This document shows positions 22,355 through 34,807 of a DNA stretch of 64,000 nt, one piece after another. The notes below the pieces were generated by a model. The model had not been told where the DNA came from and searched no databases. It saw only the letters and a list, made by a program, of their open reading frames with translations. Made by a program: the position numbers and the translations under genes. The stretch covers positions 31,989,088 through 32,053,087 of the forward strand of contig NC_052615.1 in assembly GCF_016545825.1 (NCBI RefSeq), given 5' to 3'. The DNA comes from Eucalyptus grandis. Its lineage: Eukaryota > Streptophyta > Magnoliopsida > Myrtales > Myrtaceae. Each line of letters opens with the position of its first letter. The first letter of the stretch is position 1.

Positions 22355-22993
22355 ATGGCGAAACCAAAACTATCTCTCCCCTCCTTCTTCTTCCTCCTCT
22401 TCCTCCTGCTCACCCTCGTCACCACCCCATCGCAATCCTTCGTCCCCAACCACCCCAAACCAGCCCCCACCAGCTTCATCGTCTCCTCCTGCCGCGCCAC
22501 CCGCTATCCGGCCCTCTGCGTCCACTGCCTCGCCGCCTATGGCCGTGCCATCCAACGGAGCGACCATCACCTCGCCCAGGCCGCCCTCATCGTCAGCCTC
22601 GCCCGGGCCCGCTCCGCCGCCTCCTTCATGTCCAAGCTGTCCCGAGCTCGCCGCATCAAGCTCCGCGAGCTCCGGGCCATGAGGGACTGTGTCGAGAACA
22701 TGGGCGACACCGTGGACCGTCTCGCCGATTCGGTGAGGGAGCTTGGGCGCTCGCGGTACGTGGGCCGGGACTTTGCGTGGCACATGAGCAACGTGGAGAC
22801 GTGGGTGAGCGCCGCGCTGACGGACGAGAACACCTGCACGGACGGATTCGGGGGTCGGGTCATGGATGGGGGCGTCAAGGTGGCGGTGAGGGGGAGGGTG
22901 GTGGATGTTGCTCGGGTGACGAGCAATGCCCTCGCTCTCGTGAATCGGTATGCTTCCAGGCATAGTCCGGCCACGGTGGCTGAACAGCCTTGA
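22355..22993 (+). CDS. Pectin methylesterase / invertase inhibitor-domain protein 1
   Basis: Single-exon gene, 212 residues. PMEI-domain proteins are secreted to the cell wall, where they block pectin methylesterases or, in some members, invertases; which one this is cannot be read from the sequence. Residues 1 to about 28 form a signal peptide (MAKPKLSLPS then a Phe/Leu run). The domain carries the expected cysteines: C46 and C55 (first disulfide hairpin, FIVSSCRATRYPALC), C112 and C161 (second pair, DENTC), plus C58. The helix pattern and the DCVENMGDTVDRL motif fit the '21 kDa protein-like' PMEI subgroup. The start at 22355 is chosen because it begins the signal peptide and matches the paralogue; the frame is open upstream to 22298, but that extension lacks similarity. 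Codons are very GC-rich compared with the flanks. It is a close paralogue of the gene at 38981. Confidence 0.92.
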   Translation: MAKPKLSLPSFFFLLFLLLTLVTTPSQSFVPNHPKPAPTSFIVSSCRATRYPALCVHCLAAYGRAIQRSDHHLAQAALIVSLARARSAASFMSKLSRARRIKLRELRAMRDCVENMGDTVDRLADSVRELGRSRYVGRDFAWHMSNVETWVSAALTDENTCTDGFGGRVMDGGVKVAVRGRVVDVARVTSNALALVNRYASRHSPATVAEQP

Positions 22994-24470
22994 GTGAAGC
23001 AGAAGATAATAGCTTTTACCTTCTACTTTGCCTTGTTTTTTTTTTTTTAACCCCGTTTTATGGGAGGTGAGCAGCACTAGTATGGTGAGTATTGTTCCTG
23101 GCTTATTAGACTTAGTCGATGGAACTTATCTTGCGTTGCCAGTTGTATATTCACAGTTTACTGTCCCCAGTTCTATTGCAAGCGCGACAAACCTCTAAAT
23201 GACTTCGATTGTTTTGTTCGCGCGATAGGATGGGTTCTTGCTTGTTTATGCGAAACAGACTTGCGGTACATGGTCGATCCGCCATGTCAAGATTTAATAG
23301 TTTGATGTTGCGACCACTAATCTCGCGTCTTACTCAGTCCACAATACTGGAGTTTGCTTTTCATACGAAATCAGTTTTGTTGGCAAGTCATATACAGGTG
23401 AAGTACGAATGCCACGATATAATTGTGCCAAAGAGTTATTTTTTGCCTTGGTGATCTAGAATGACTCTGCCGTGGTGTTGGCTCGTTTGAATTGGTCAAG
23501 GATCTAGCTAACATCCGGAGAATGAAGATTGAATGACTACTGGGGGCACCCGAATCATATGAGCTCAGTTCATATTTTTCACGTAGCTCTGAATTAGGTC
23601 AATATGCATCACCTGCAGTTTAAGAATTTTTGGGAAAATGGGGTGGACAATTTGAAGATGACCTCAAAATAGATGAGGGGCTCAACAAAAACACTTGAAA
23701 TTAAGGAATTTGTTTGCGGTTGACGTGGAATGGATTTTACTCTTTTGTGGTCGGAGATTACGATTAGGAGGGGACAATCAGACTACTGATTTGCGGCAAT
23801 TTTCTTCAAAGCATCATAGCAATTTTCTTTAAAGCTTTTGATGATTGTGGAGTTCTCCTCTTTTACCAGCAGATCGTCAAATCAGATTTGGGTTTATTCT
23901 GGCACATCAGCAAAGCATTATCTTCGACATAACCATCTTTCCCTTCTCTTCGAGATTGAGCTTATCTTGAAGTGCCATCTGCCACAGGAATGTCTTAAAT
24001 TCGAGTTTTGACGTCCTAACTCAAAGGGAGTTCATGTCAAGCCTTGCTAACTACGTGATTTTTGCTCGCGTCCCCGCTGTGTTTCTGCTCATATTCGTAC
24101 GTGTTAGTCCAGCTCACAGTCATCGAAATCATTTTAATAACATATCCGAGTACGCGAATCGGGCTTGTCAACATGACACGGGAAACAATGAGCAAAATGC
24201 AAGGCGTTTCTAAAGAGAGTATAGACTGAACAGACGAGTCATATGTGAGTCAAATGATTCAGTGGAGTACGTTCTTACTTTTTCTCTCTGCAAAAGCAGA
24301 CAGTAAAAAGCAGACGCAGGTAATGCACCTTTGCATCGTGGGGCTCACGTTCTTTGTCCTTTTTCTTTTTGTAAGATGCTACTCTGGATCAGTTCATCAG
24401 ATTGAATTTCAGAGACTCGTGAAGCGATTAGATGATTTGTCAGGAAAAGATTTTCTGATCTAAGTCCAAA

Positions 24471-25239
24471 ACATTACGCCGAATGGTCCAACCTAAGATC
24501 CCAAGCTTCCCGGATGTGAATCAATTGCTTTTGGTAAATGGTAAGTCCTCCTTCTTGCCGAAGCTTGACCAAAGGTGCTATGAAATTCATCGTCCTATCC
24601 AAAGAATAAGAAGGACCGAAAGCATTATGGCCTTGATTGGATTGTAGAAGTTCAAGTTCAAATTTTTGCTAACAGGGTCACTTAATTGATGATTGCAACA
24701 ACTGTTGACGAGCAGCTCAAGAAAAGATACGAAACTAAAATCGAAGTGCATTTGAACTAAATATGGTTAATCCACTTAATAACAATGTAACCTACAATAG
24801 AAAATATGTAGTCTAGAAATCATTGCCAATTCTTTTAAATGATGTATGTGTACTTTAATATTTAGTGTCCTTATGAAGTATTAACGAGAAGTTCATGGAT
24901 CTGGCTTATTTGAATCTCTTTTGTTCCTTTTGTCCTGATGATGACCGCAGGAATATTAGGCATAACCCAACCTGCTCTCTTGAATCTTATGATTATTGAT
25001 GATGACATTTTCACTCCATGCAATCGAGTGTTTCCACTCCCCCATAAAGAATTGCAGCTTGGTACGATCAGTTTTTGCCTCAGATGGCACCTCCATTGAA
25101 ATTTCTCAATCATGAATGAATAGCAGAAAGTGGGGGGGCAGTTGGAGAATTATAGTCGTTCTGAAAAAGCATGGCAGGGCAGAGTTAATAGTAAGTACGG
25201 CATGATCTTTACGAGGGCTTCTTGACATGGTCAGATAGA
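24471..25239. other. Intergenic, nothing recognised
   Basis: No supported gene or element. Several short frames on both strands lack motifs. Confidence 0.35.
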
Positions 25240-25952
25240 ATTAAATTTTGACATGAAATTTGTATTTTCTTTGTTGAAAAAATCACTACTACTGCGGCAA
25301 AATTTTTATTATAAAAAAAATTCTATTTTTTTGTTTTCAAAAGTAAATTTGAAATTGAATCGAGAAGTAAAAAAAAATTAATTTTTTGTTCTCAAGAATA
25401 AATCCTGAATCAAGCGAACTTATTTTTTTTTTATTTTCTCTTATTTCTTCTTGTTCTTCATCCCTCTCTCTTCTTCTTCAACTGCCGCCGTCCACTACCA
25501 CCGGTCGCCGATAATCGGTTTGGCGAGCTCATTGAAAGCTCGCAAGGCCAGCATGAGGTCTAGTAAGCTCGCCGGTGGCCAGGCAGGCCTCCCCCAACCA
25601 CCGGTAAGACTCGCCTAACCGAACAAGGCTTGGCCGACAAGGCGTGGCCCCATCGAGGGCCGGTAATACTCCAGTGAGGTTGCTAATCATCCCAAGGCCA
25701 GCGACCGGCAACCTTGAAGAAGGAGAAGAGAAAGAAAAGAAAAGAAAAGAAAATTATTAAAAAAATTAAAAGAAAATTATTTTGATTAGAAATTTTCGAA
25801 AATACAATTCTATTCTCGTAATAAAATTTTTGAATAGTTACTGAACGATTTAAAATGCTTAAAAATTATTCTCGAGAACAAAATAAAAAAGAATCATTTT
25901 TTTTATCAAAAATTGTTTTCGGAAGCAGAATAGTTACCAAACACACTCTAAA
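25240..25952. mobile_element. TIR element, 'GTTTGGTAAC' family, left end unclear
   Basis: The right end reads, in reverse complement, TTAGAGTGTGTTTGGTAAC, as in the family at 14.2, 37, 40, 42 and 46 kb. Inside it are the usual CTTCTTCTTC arm (about 25465), GC-rich core (25480-25710) and GAAGAAGGAGAAGAG arm. The left end could not be fixed. Confidence 0.6.
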
Positions 25953-25969
25953 TATCCTAAATTATGCTT

Positions 25970-27520
25970 TTGACACTAATATTCTAAATTTGTGTACCAC
26001 CCAAAATTCCAAACTTATATCCATATGACATACTTACCTTCCATCATAATTCCGTCAATGAGAATTGCTATATCCTTCGTGGCGGCTTACGTTATATGGT
26101 GTTGACAAGTATGATAAATCGACACCGTATGCTTTCTCTCTCTCTCTCATTCAACTGCTACATTGCTTTACATTTATGGAGTAGCCTTCCTAAGATGTCC
26201 AGGCTTTGGACACATTACTAGCTTTCACTTTCAGGTACAAAGTACGTGCGAAACCATTTTTTGGAAGCTTAACAAATAAACTCCACAATAGTTGGTCAAG
26301 TGAAGTTTGGAACATTTTATTTCATGAATTTTTTTTTTCTAATAGTAAAAAAAAATGTAGTTTTGAACGTCATAAAATTTCACCTAGGAAATAAAGAAAA
26401 ATTTCAAATAATAACCTAAAGTGCCATTATATTCTCAAATAAGGATTTGGAGTGGATATTATTGCAAATAAAGGCATGAATGCTATCATTTTCTTAAATA
26501 AGAACCTAAAGTGAATATTGTTTTATGTAAGAGTTTGAAGTGGCCATATCAGTCTCAAAGAAGAACCTCAACTCACTATTTGATAAGGGCAATTTTATTT
26601 TTTTAATTTTGTCTTTTTTCTATTTTTCCCAAAAAAATAAAATAAAAATTGAAAAAATAGAGACGGAAAGGAGGGCTTCCTCCTACCTGTGGCCACCGCC
26701 CCATCACCAATGGGGTGGCGACAATGGTCAAGTGCGCCGCCGGCACCAAGGGGGTGCCGACAACCCTCCCTTGCCTTCGATCGTGATCAACAAGGGTCAC
26801 CGGCCCTAGGTCGGCCCTCGCCCTAGCATCGCCTCCTGCATCTCCTTCATCATCTTCTTCTTCTTCTTCTTCTTCTTCTTCTTCTTCTTCTTCTTTTTTT
26901 AAGTTTAGGCTTTTTTTTTAAAAAAAATCTATTTTTCATACCAAAAATATAATTTAATCTAAATTTAAATTGTGTTTTTACAAAAATACCCTTGATCGAT
27001 CAGAATTTTTTGCTAGCCGATGATCCGGTAAGGCTAAGCCCTTATTTAAAATAAAGTTAATCACTTCGTGTCATTCTTTAAGACTAATATAACCACTTTA
27101 AGCCCTTATTTGAAATGAAATCCATTACAGATTCTTATTTGAGAAATTAAATACACTTCGGATCCTTATTTGCAATGTTCCCAGGAAATAATTTACACGT
27201 CGAAATAGAAACAACTTGTAAAATATCATTAATTACAAGAATATGAAGTATAGTCATTTAAGTTTGTTCTTTAACAAAGGGAAGTCTTTTGAAAAGTTTT
27301 CACTCTAATTCATATCAGATACGAATAACGAGAATTTTTTTTTTTTAATCTGGTACGAATAATACGACTTTGTTTTCTTTTTTATTATTTCTCCGGCATA
27401 CACAGAACTCGGTTGACTCGCACCTAAGCGGAAGCAAGATAAAGAGAAACCTCGCAGCCAAACGGGCCAAAACTCCAGCATTACTTCGCAGCTTCCCTGC
27501 CTCAGCTTTGTTGGGCCTCT
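25970..27520. repeat. Block related to the 5' flank of the HOP gene (53.85-54.37 kb)
   Basis: Bases 26180-26394 resemble 53870-54070, including the CTAGCTTTCA(C/G)TTT phrase. Bases 27410-27510 resemble 54265-54350, including CGCAGCCAAACGGGCC followed by (A/G)AAA/GTCCAGC. The order is the same in both places. The HOP coding region itself is not copied here. A fold-back element interrupts the block at 26395. The similarity is partial and old. Confidence 0.65.
26395..27182. mobile_element. Fold-back element with 9-bp target duplication
   Basis: A 788-bp element between perfect 9-bp repeats AGGAAATAA (26386-26394 and 27183-27191). Ends are AGAAAAATTTCAAATAA and, in reverse complement, GGGAACATTGCAAATAA. 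Each arm repeats a module like 'CTTATTTGAGAA...CACTT' several times. The centre has a GC-rich stretch (26690-26830) and a long CTT microsatellite (about 26849-26893). The related sequence near 54.06 kb reads CAGGAAATTATTCACGTACC without an insert, which shows the empty site. Mutator-like origin is inferred from the 9-bp duplication. Confidence 0.85.
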
Positions 27521-28177
27521 GGAAAATGGACCGGACATCATTGGACTTTCCAATAACCATGAAATACTGTTGTCCCTCTAATTGAAACTCTGTTTCCACA
27601 TCCGATGGTCTTCCAGGACAACATATTCATCTCATCTCCATCACTTGTTTTCTCATTCTGTGTATAGAGATCAAGAAAAGATTGCATAAGGATGCTGTGG
27701 AAGCACACTGGCCTAACCACTTCAAATGCAATTATTTTTGTATGGAAATTGCTTAATAAGACCCTTCTGAATAAGCACAGAAGACCATATCCGCAGTTCT
27801 CAAACCTCCCAGCATTTCACAATTTTGACACAACCGAGTTCCAAGGTGACCAAAATGATGCGGGGAAGAGGAAAAGGAATCAACTGATATCACTTATGAT
27901 GGAGATGAAGTCAGTTTGACTCAGTATAACACTGGCTCACTAATTGAATCCTTAGTTCCCCTTAAAGATTGAAAATTGGTACTTCCCTTGCAATTATTCT
28001 GACTCAGAATTTGAGGGTTAAGTTACAATCCCAGCACTATCAATATAAATTAGGTCGGAAAGATCTTTCCTTTCAACAAAAACAGCTCCAAAAGGACAGT
28101 TCTTACCGACAACAAGGTGAAGAGTGTGCGTGTTAGCACAATGAAATTTAAGCAACTGCATTGTGCTGTTGTTGCTC
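27521..28177. other. Intergenic
   Basis: Lies between the HOP-flank-like block and the 3' end of the IBA57-type pseudogene. No exon could be supported. Confidence 0.35.
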
Positions 28178-31117
28178 TTAAAACCATTCTGGAGGCCACC
28201 AATCTGGTTTAACTGCCTCTACATTGAGATCTTGCCCAAGTTTGGCAAGCAAACTGGACTTTTTGAGAGCATCTTCCAACTGTAATAGACCTAGACCTCG
28301 ACATCCCAGAATGGAGGTGACTATTCCAATTCTCCTGCCAGATGCAGCATCCAGGATTTCTAATCCAGAAGAAACTTTCTGCTCTGCTTCTATAATAAGA
28401 AGGAGCATTAGAGATCCATCAAATACATATGCCAGAAAAAAGGACCGGCAACAATAACAGAGGCAGAAGATTTACCTTTTCTGTTATCGTGAAGGAACTT
28501 CAAAGGCAGCAAACGCTTGCGAATCATATCTCGGTGATGGGTCAGCAACCCTTATCGAAGCTAATCGTAATAAGACCTTCTAGATTGTATTCCAGTGGAA
28601 TTGCCTCTCCTACATAAAAAAAGAGTTGAATGATCAAGATTACGTGGTGCAGAGAGAGGCAATACACAGTAGAAATAGCTTCTGCTGCATTGAAAGTCTA
28701 AAGCACCAAAATCCAACTATGTGCCTTGAAGAGAATCATCATGTGGAAAGAAACAAATCTCATTCAGATATTCTGAATGCCTTCAAGCAGTTACGGGAAA
28801 GGGATTTGCTAAGAATTTCTGACAAGAAGGTTCTATATCTCAAGATACTTAACAAATTTCAACCCAACTAAAACATATTAAATTGAGAAATTGCTAAACA
28901 AGACGAACCCTTAGGAATCTCTATTGAGCCCTCCGCAAATCCCTTCTCTAGTCTCAAAAGAAGACAAACTTTTTAATCTGTTTCTTTGTCTGCTTCAACC
29001 AAAGGAGCTGCAATAGAACATGATAGAAGTTAACAGTCTAGGTTAAAGGGTATTTGCAGGGAATAAAAGAAGCTGGCCCAGTTTTTAAAGCCATAACGTC
29101 GAAGACATGCGAGCAACCAAAACGAGAAAGGACAAGAAACACAAACGTTCTGAAGATGGAAATATTCCTCTATAACCCAGAGAGTCTAATCTAGGATCTT
29201 TGAACCACTGCCACCGAATATCATTTCCTTGTGAAGCAGACATAGCGGATTTGTCAATGCCAGCACCCCAGCCAACACTAGCAGCATCTGGCTCCTTTGC
29301 TGTTGAGGACTTGTGAGAGTAGTTAGTGTCGTAACGCTGCCAGTAAGTGAAATCTTTGGATATATTTCCAATATCTACTTTGGCCCTCAATCGGTACCTG
29401 CAGCAACAGGATAATGAGAAACTGTACGCATGAGCCCAAGAGAAAGTCATCATTTTTATTTTGTTGGGAGGGGAAAAGTTCCTGGTGCACTTCATATTTT
29501 CAGCAAAGCCCATCTATTAACCAGAAAGTAACAGGGGGAAAAAAGAAACTACTTTACATGCACAAGAAGGCAGAAGCATTAGAAACTGCCTACAGAAAGA
29601 ACTAAATTGAGGTCAAGGAGAGACCAAAGGTAATTCTAAAGATTACTTTTATGCAATTGAGTTCCCACTTCCCAGATTGGTTGAACAAATATTAACTAAT
29701 GGAAATTCATCAACCTACTCAGCTATAGAGGGGCAGAAAGCTGCCACTTCACAGCATCCAATTTGCCTACATCATATTGATTGGAGGACCCTATGAGGCT
29801 AGAATGATACCAAACCAAGATCGGTGCACTGAAATTCTTCAAAAAAGAAACCTTGTTTGATCATCCATACTTATAATGATCTTCATTATGCCAAATTTTT
29901 TTAAAAGATGCCTCACACCTTATAAATTGCTTCCTCTTGAATAAAGACAACATGTGATGGTTAAGATTAGGGTAAAGCACACAACTTCGTATCTGCCTAG
30001 GAGCTTCATCTGCTACACCAACATAAAAAATAATGCAGCAAGCTCAATAATACCTAATCCTTACAGACACCATTGGTTCAAAAGCAGAAGGAGGATGAAG
30101 CTTCAGTTCATCCTGAGGGTCTAGGATAGTAAATAGCAGTTATGAGTAATTCTTGCGATGATAGAAGAAAGAAGGATGAAGTTTCAGTTCATCATAGGGA
30201 TGAAGGCATGCTATTACATGAGTGGTGAGACTGGAGAACACTATCATGTTTGATAGCTCGCAATTGAAGCTTTGTAAATTCTTCTGATCACCTGGATAGC
30301 AATTAATATCCAAGGTTCTTCCTTGAATACAAACTACAAATTTGCAGTTGCACAGACATTTTTAAAAAAATCAACCTTGAAAACATTGGAAAAAACAGAA
30401 TTTATGAGCAGCCTAAGACTCCAGAGAACCACAGAAAATTCACATTTCTCAATCAATTGCAGCTAAGAGAACAACTTGTGCCATGTTAGGATGGATAAAA
30501 CTGAAGGAAAATGAAAGGAAACTATTCCCCAAGACAAAACATAGTGACAAGGATACCAACGCACGCATAAACATTTCCATCCTCCCTTCACAAACCATAC
30601 ATAAATTCAGATATTTACCCCAAAAACAAGACGATGATTTAAAATTTCAATGAACTCACCTTTTGAATGTCTGCACAACCTCATCCAAGACCTGCGCATC
30701 CATGTCTGCGAGAGGCTCAAGCTCCCCGTCATTGGACCCAGGTCCGGATCCAGTCTTCTTGAGCTTCTCTTGGGGCCTCGTGGGCCTTATCAGAAACAGG
30801 TCACATAAAAACCTCCCTTGAGGAGTCAACAGAGCAGCATACATCGAAGGAAACGTAATCACGGGCATGTTGGGCGTGGCCGGGTTTAAAATCTTCTCGC
30901 TGGGGGTTTCACCGAATCGCTGCACATCGTTGCTCAATAGGCCCTGGAGGAACTTGATCTTACCCGGGCCGCTGAACTCGATAACGGACCGGGCCCTGAG
31001 CCCGGAGGCCATTGACCTGACATTGTCGAGGTTGTGTTGGTGGTGGTTGCAGCGGAGCGTCAAGTAACTAGACGCGATGGATTTGGGTTACCAAAGATGA
31101 GACTTAAACCGATGCAT
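28178..31117 (-). pseudogene. IBA57 / CAF17-like (YgfZ-GcvT family) gene, inactivated
   Basis: The intact family acts in mitochondrial iron-sulfur cluster assembly (late [4Fe-4S] step) with a GcvT-like folate-binding fold. Five exons fit in phase on the minus strand: 31117-30660 (MHRFKSHLW, then [15 protein letters not shown] and [16 protein letters not shown]), 29397-29147 (YRLRAKVDI ... GIFPSS), 29007-28909 (PLVEADKETD ... GSIEIPKG), 28609-28476 (EAIPLEYNLEGL ... SFDKGC ... THHRDMIRKRLLPLKFLHDNRK), 28389-28178 (EAEQKVSSGLEI ... KPDWWPPEWF). Lesions: TAA at codon 10 (31088-31090); TAA at 28973-28975 where ETDE is expected; and a deletion of about 25 bases after SFDKGC that removes the YxGQE part of the family signature KGCYxGQE and shifts frame, with a stop at 28542-28544. 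An ATG after the first stop might restart translation, but the later lesions remain. Called a pseudogene with good confidence; splice sites are still intact. Confidence 0.88.
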
Positions 31118-31946
31118 CTTTTTGTTCTTTTTCGGCAGATCAGCGATTCAAATGATTTACAGTTTTGGGTTGAAAATGGAGGAGCAGCAAGACAGGAGTG
31201 ATGCTCAATTGCATGAGGGAGCTTCGAAGGGTGACATGTAGCTCCTTGCGCTATGCCATGCGGACAAGAAAGCTACAACTTCGACATATGAACGACCTGC
31301 AACTATAGAGGGTTTCACTACACCTAAACAATTACGCTACATGCATCTTGAACACCTCAATCTAGAAAATAAATCCGGACATTCTCAGCTCAGATGACGA
31401 TTCAGCAACATATCTGAAGCGGTATCTAATCCGATGAGAGCAGAGCAAACCGACGCACTAAAGGAACGAGGGCTCTTGGCCATCAAAGGATGGATCGGGA
31501 GCTACGTCACCAGCTCAACATACCAAGCAGTAACGTACATGTAACGCTACACAATTCTCAAATCAATGCTAATGTCTCTGAGGCAAGTCGTCGAACAGGT
31601 GGTGAACGCGATGACGTGAGATGGTTATCCAGATGTTAGCAGAGACGAATCAACCAATTCGAAGGCAAACGAAGAACGATCCAACGTCAGAGTGCTCTCA
31701 ACCGAAGAGAAACAGAACATCCTAGGATGATTACTTGGGATCGGCTACAGTGACGCGCGACTTGAATCGCGGGGGCGGAAGAGAGCGGTGACGAAGTGGA
31801 GAACGCACTCACTGGAAATGACGGCGCCGATCGGAGGTAGGATGGTCGTCGGCGTGGCGCGGCGGCGAAGGATTTTCTCGCCGGAGGGGGGCGGAGAGGG
31901 AGGTCCCTGCTTGCGTCTCTTTCCGTTCCTGTGGCGAGGTGGGCGG
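31118..31946. other. Upstream of the pseudogene; old promoter region
   Basis: Bases 31740-31930 are GC-rich. On the minus strand they contain a TTTCCA|GTGAGTG donor-like site near 31814, which could mark an untranslated first exon of the former gene. I saw no ATG in it. Nothing else is supported. Confidence 0.3.
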
Positions 31947-34807
31947 GCTCGGTGAATGGGCTTTGCTCGTTTAACGGGCTCTGGTCACTTTTGTGGGCTT
32001 TAATTGGGGTCTGGATGGGATTTTTGTTGGAAAAAGTCTAGGTTGGTCCGTTAATTTTTGTTATTTTTGTTTATTGGCTTATTATTAATTCTTTGTTCTT
32101 TTTATTATTTATTTTTCACTTTTACAAAAAAAAAAATCGCTTGCATTGTAGCCAAAAAAAAAAAGGTTTGATTGACGAAAATTGACCAAAAAAAAAAAAA
32201 AAAGAGTTAATCTTCAATTCTTTTGTAATTATCTTAAGCTCGATAACAATTGTCGAAATCTAAAATCTTGAAATCAAGCAAGAACCTAACTTCAACAAAC
32301 TCAAACTACCTAAATCTCTTCTTTTTTCATTTAGCTCGCATTCAATAGCGACAAAACATAACAATCTTAAACTTCTCCTGCATATTTTCAGAGGGCAAAA
32401 ACGAGAATTCATAGAGAAAACCAAAAATGGCAAGAAGAAGAAGAAGAAGAATCTCCCCAATCTTCAATACCCGAAAAATACATCCATCATCTTTGCCCTT
32501 TAAAATGACAAAGGGCTGAGCCACCCTAAGCCGAAAGCAATAGCGAATCTTGAACTTGTTCATGCTCATCCAAACCGGCCTAAAAAAAGTTATTGGAAAG
32601 CAAAGCCCTTCCTTCCAATCCAAATTGATGAAGCTGCCCCTATATCTATTCACCACTCACCCCGATCACATATTGGCACGTTCATGATACATCATGATCC
32701 AAAGCTCTAAAAAGGACCTATGCATTAGTTTACTATCACGATTATATATTGGCTCGATTTTCCTGATCGCTTGAAGGCGAAGCCACCTATTTCTTCGGGC
32801 AAAGGGTGCTCCCTCCTCCTAACTCCTTCCACTTCTCCCCGGGACAGGGACTATGGCTTGACCTTTGAGGGAGAACTACATGGGACCACGACCTTCAGCG
32901 AAGCTTGGTCGAAGAACCAGATGAAGGCGAACCTCTACAGTTCCTCTCTCTGCTCCTTCAAGACAAACGCGTTCGAAACGTCGCCATACCTAAGTGCTCT
33001 TGCAACACGTCTTTGGTTGTCTCCCTTGCGACGCAGGTCACTGGACAGGAGGGAGAGAGGACCGAAGAGCGAGTTGGATTCATCCAAACAACAAGCTTCA
33101 GCCCATAAAAAAAATGGCAAACTCTGGGCGAGACCCATGTTCGGGCGGAGTCCTCACTTGATTTGAGTCCCCATTTTTAGAATAAAAAATTCCAATTTTT
33201 TTTTTTTTGAAAAAAAGCTTAGAAATTAGCTTTTGATTAGTTTTGTCAGTTTTCTAACTTTAATACTAGTTTAAAATTAGTTTAAATTTTCCTAGATTAA
33301 AATTCACAATTTAGGTATTTGCTCATCATATGGTAAGTAAGCAAGTACAAGTTGCCCATATTAAATTGGGCCTTTGATTCACAAAATGGGTTTGCTAGCC
33401 CTAACATCGGTGAATGGAAGGATAATGGAGGATTGGGCAATCTTAGAAGGCTCAAGTATTAGGAGGCAGGTGTTATAGTATAAAGCTTAATCTATGAGAA
33501 AATGTGATATTACTTTCGGTATTCTTATCTTTGAATCCCTCAACATGAAAAATTACCAAGATATTTATAAGAACATGGCCAATATGCTAAGTCAGCAAGA
33601 TCTTACCCTATTGCAACGTAAGAATATCGGCGAATGATATACCCCCACATGTCATGAGGACATGGGATCATATATATGGTGATCGCGCATTAGGACACTG
33701 GTGGGAAGATAAAGAATAAACATTATTAAATATTTTCTAATGAGTCCTGTGCTAAGTCTATCTAGTCAAATCTCTCTAATCATCATAAAAAGATACGGAA
33801 AAATCCACGATCATGCCATTAATCTAGAGTCATCCCTATTGAGACTAGAGGAGCCCCATTTTGAGTCTCCAAATCCAAATATCTTCAAATCATCACAATC
33901 AAATAGAAATAATCCAAAATCCCGTGACTAGTAAAATAGTTAACTCACATGGAATGTAACTCCCGATGTGAAACGAAAAATTGCAATTCGTAGAATTTCT
34001 TACACATGACTTGAGCGGAAAAGAATAAACGATAAAGTAAAAGCCAAAGCAAAAGTAGAAAGCAAAGAAGCTCATAAGGATAGGAAGGCGCGCAGCCATG
34101 ATTTTGCCTGCAAGTACGGTTTCACCCTTTATTGACGGCTTCCATAGGAAGACTCTTTTTGGACCATCCTTAAAAAGGCTTACGGCGAAAACAGATGAGA
34201 GAACCGCCCGGGTGAGAAACCCCATGCTGTCCTCCTATTTCCTCTCTGTCGGGAAGATAAAGATAGATAAGAAATTATGGGGTTTCACGATGATAAAGAT
34301 AAACATCACGTCAGGATTTCGGTTCTGGTTACTATCGGGTAGGCAGGTATAATAGTCTCCCGCGCCTGAGTGAGTGAGAATGGGTTAAATGCCGACAGCT
34401 AGGTTAACACGTCTTACGGCACTATGACCTAGTTCCCCCGATTGAGAACAGTGCCATAAAACCTAGTGTTGTATGACTGAGTCGGACGAGCTTAACTTGA
34501 ACTTAGATTCGATGCAGCTTATATATTTCATGCTTGAAAGTCGACTTGAATTTAATCAGGTTAAGCTTGATTTGAATAGGAGATTTAGATATATGTGTGC
34601 TCAACTCGACTTGACTTGACTAGAACGAAATTACTAAGGAGCTTGATTTTGATATCATAAAGTTCTAATCTTTTTCCTGAGTTCATATTTATGTGAGTCC
34701 TTTATTTGAGAATTTATTACATATTCTTCAAAGAAACAATCGGATAATCATGGACTCGTTATTTTTTTATACTAAACTTCTCCCCAGAAATATAAGAACA
34801 AATTTCG
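31947..34807 (+). repeat. Tandem duplication, unit 1
   Basis: The unit contains a non-coding part X (31.95-33.95 kb) and the upstream region of a PMEI gene (33.95-34.81 kb). It is repeated directly after itself. Corresponding landmarks: GTGAATGGGCTTTGCTCG at 31952 and 34813; TTCAGCGAAGCTTGGTC near 32897 and 35315; AAAGCAAAAGTAGAAAGC near 34047 and 36450; TTGACGGCTTCCATAGGAAG near 34132 and 36522. There is no PMEI coding region in this unit. The ORFs inside (for example 32771-33166) are not conserved in frame between units, so they are probably not genes. Confidence 0.85.

Larger units (their letters stand above)
20848..24470 (+). repeat. PMEI segmental duplication, copy A
   Basis: This block is colinear with 36.34-44.17 kb: a shared region with AAAGCAAAAGTAGAAAGCAA (about 20955), a shared promoter-proximal stretch, the PMEI gene, a shared 3' flank with GATCTAGA.T.ACTC.GCC, and further shared stretches at 23.70-24.05 and 24.11-24.40 kb. 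Copy A is compact (3.6 kb) apart from one TIR element in its 5' part. The upstream part has a third relative at 33.95-34.81 kb. Confidence 0.85.

Noticed and set aside
22370..23077. 235-codon minus-strand frame over PMEI gene 1
   Set aside because: Antisense shadow of a GC-rich gene; His/Pro/Glu low-complexity content and no family motif.
26848..26896. Regular CTT repeat considered as an array element
   Set aside because: Plain microsatellite inside a fold-back element; no spacers, so not CRISPR-like.
32771..33166. 131-codon frame in duplication unit 1
   Set aside because: The matching part of unit 2 has indels and does not keep the frame, so no selection on a protein is visible.
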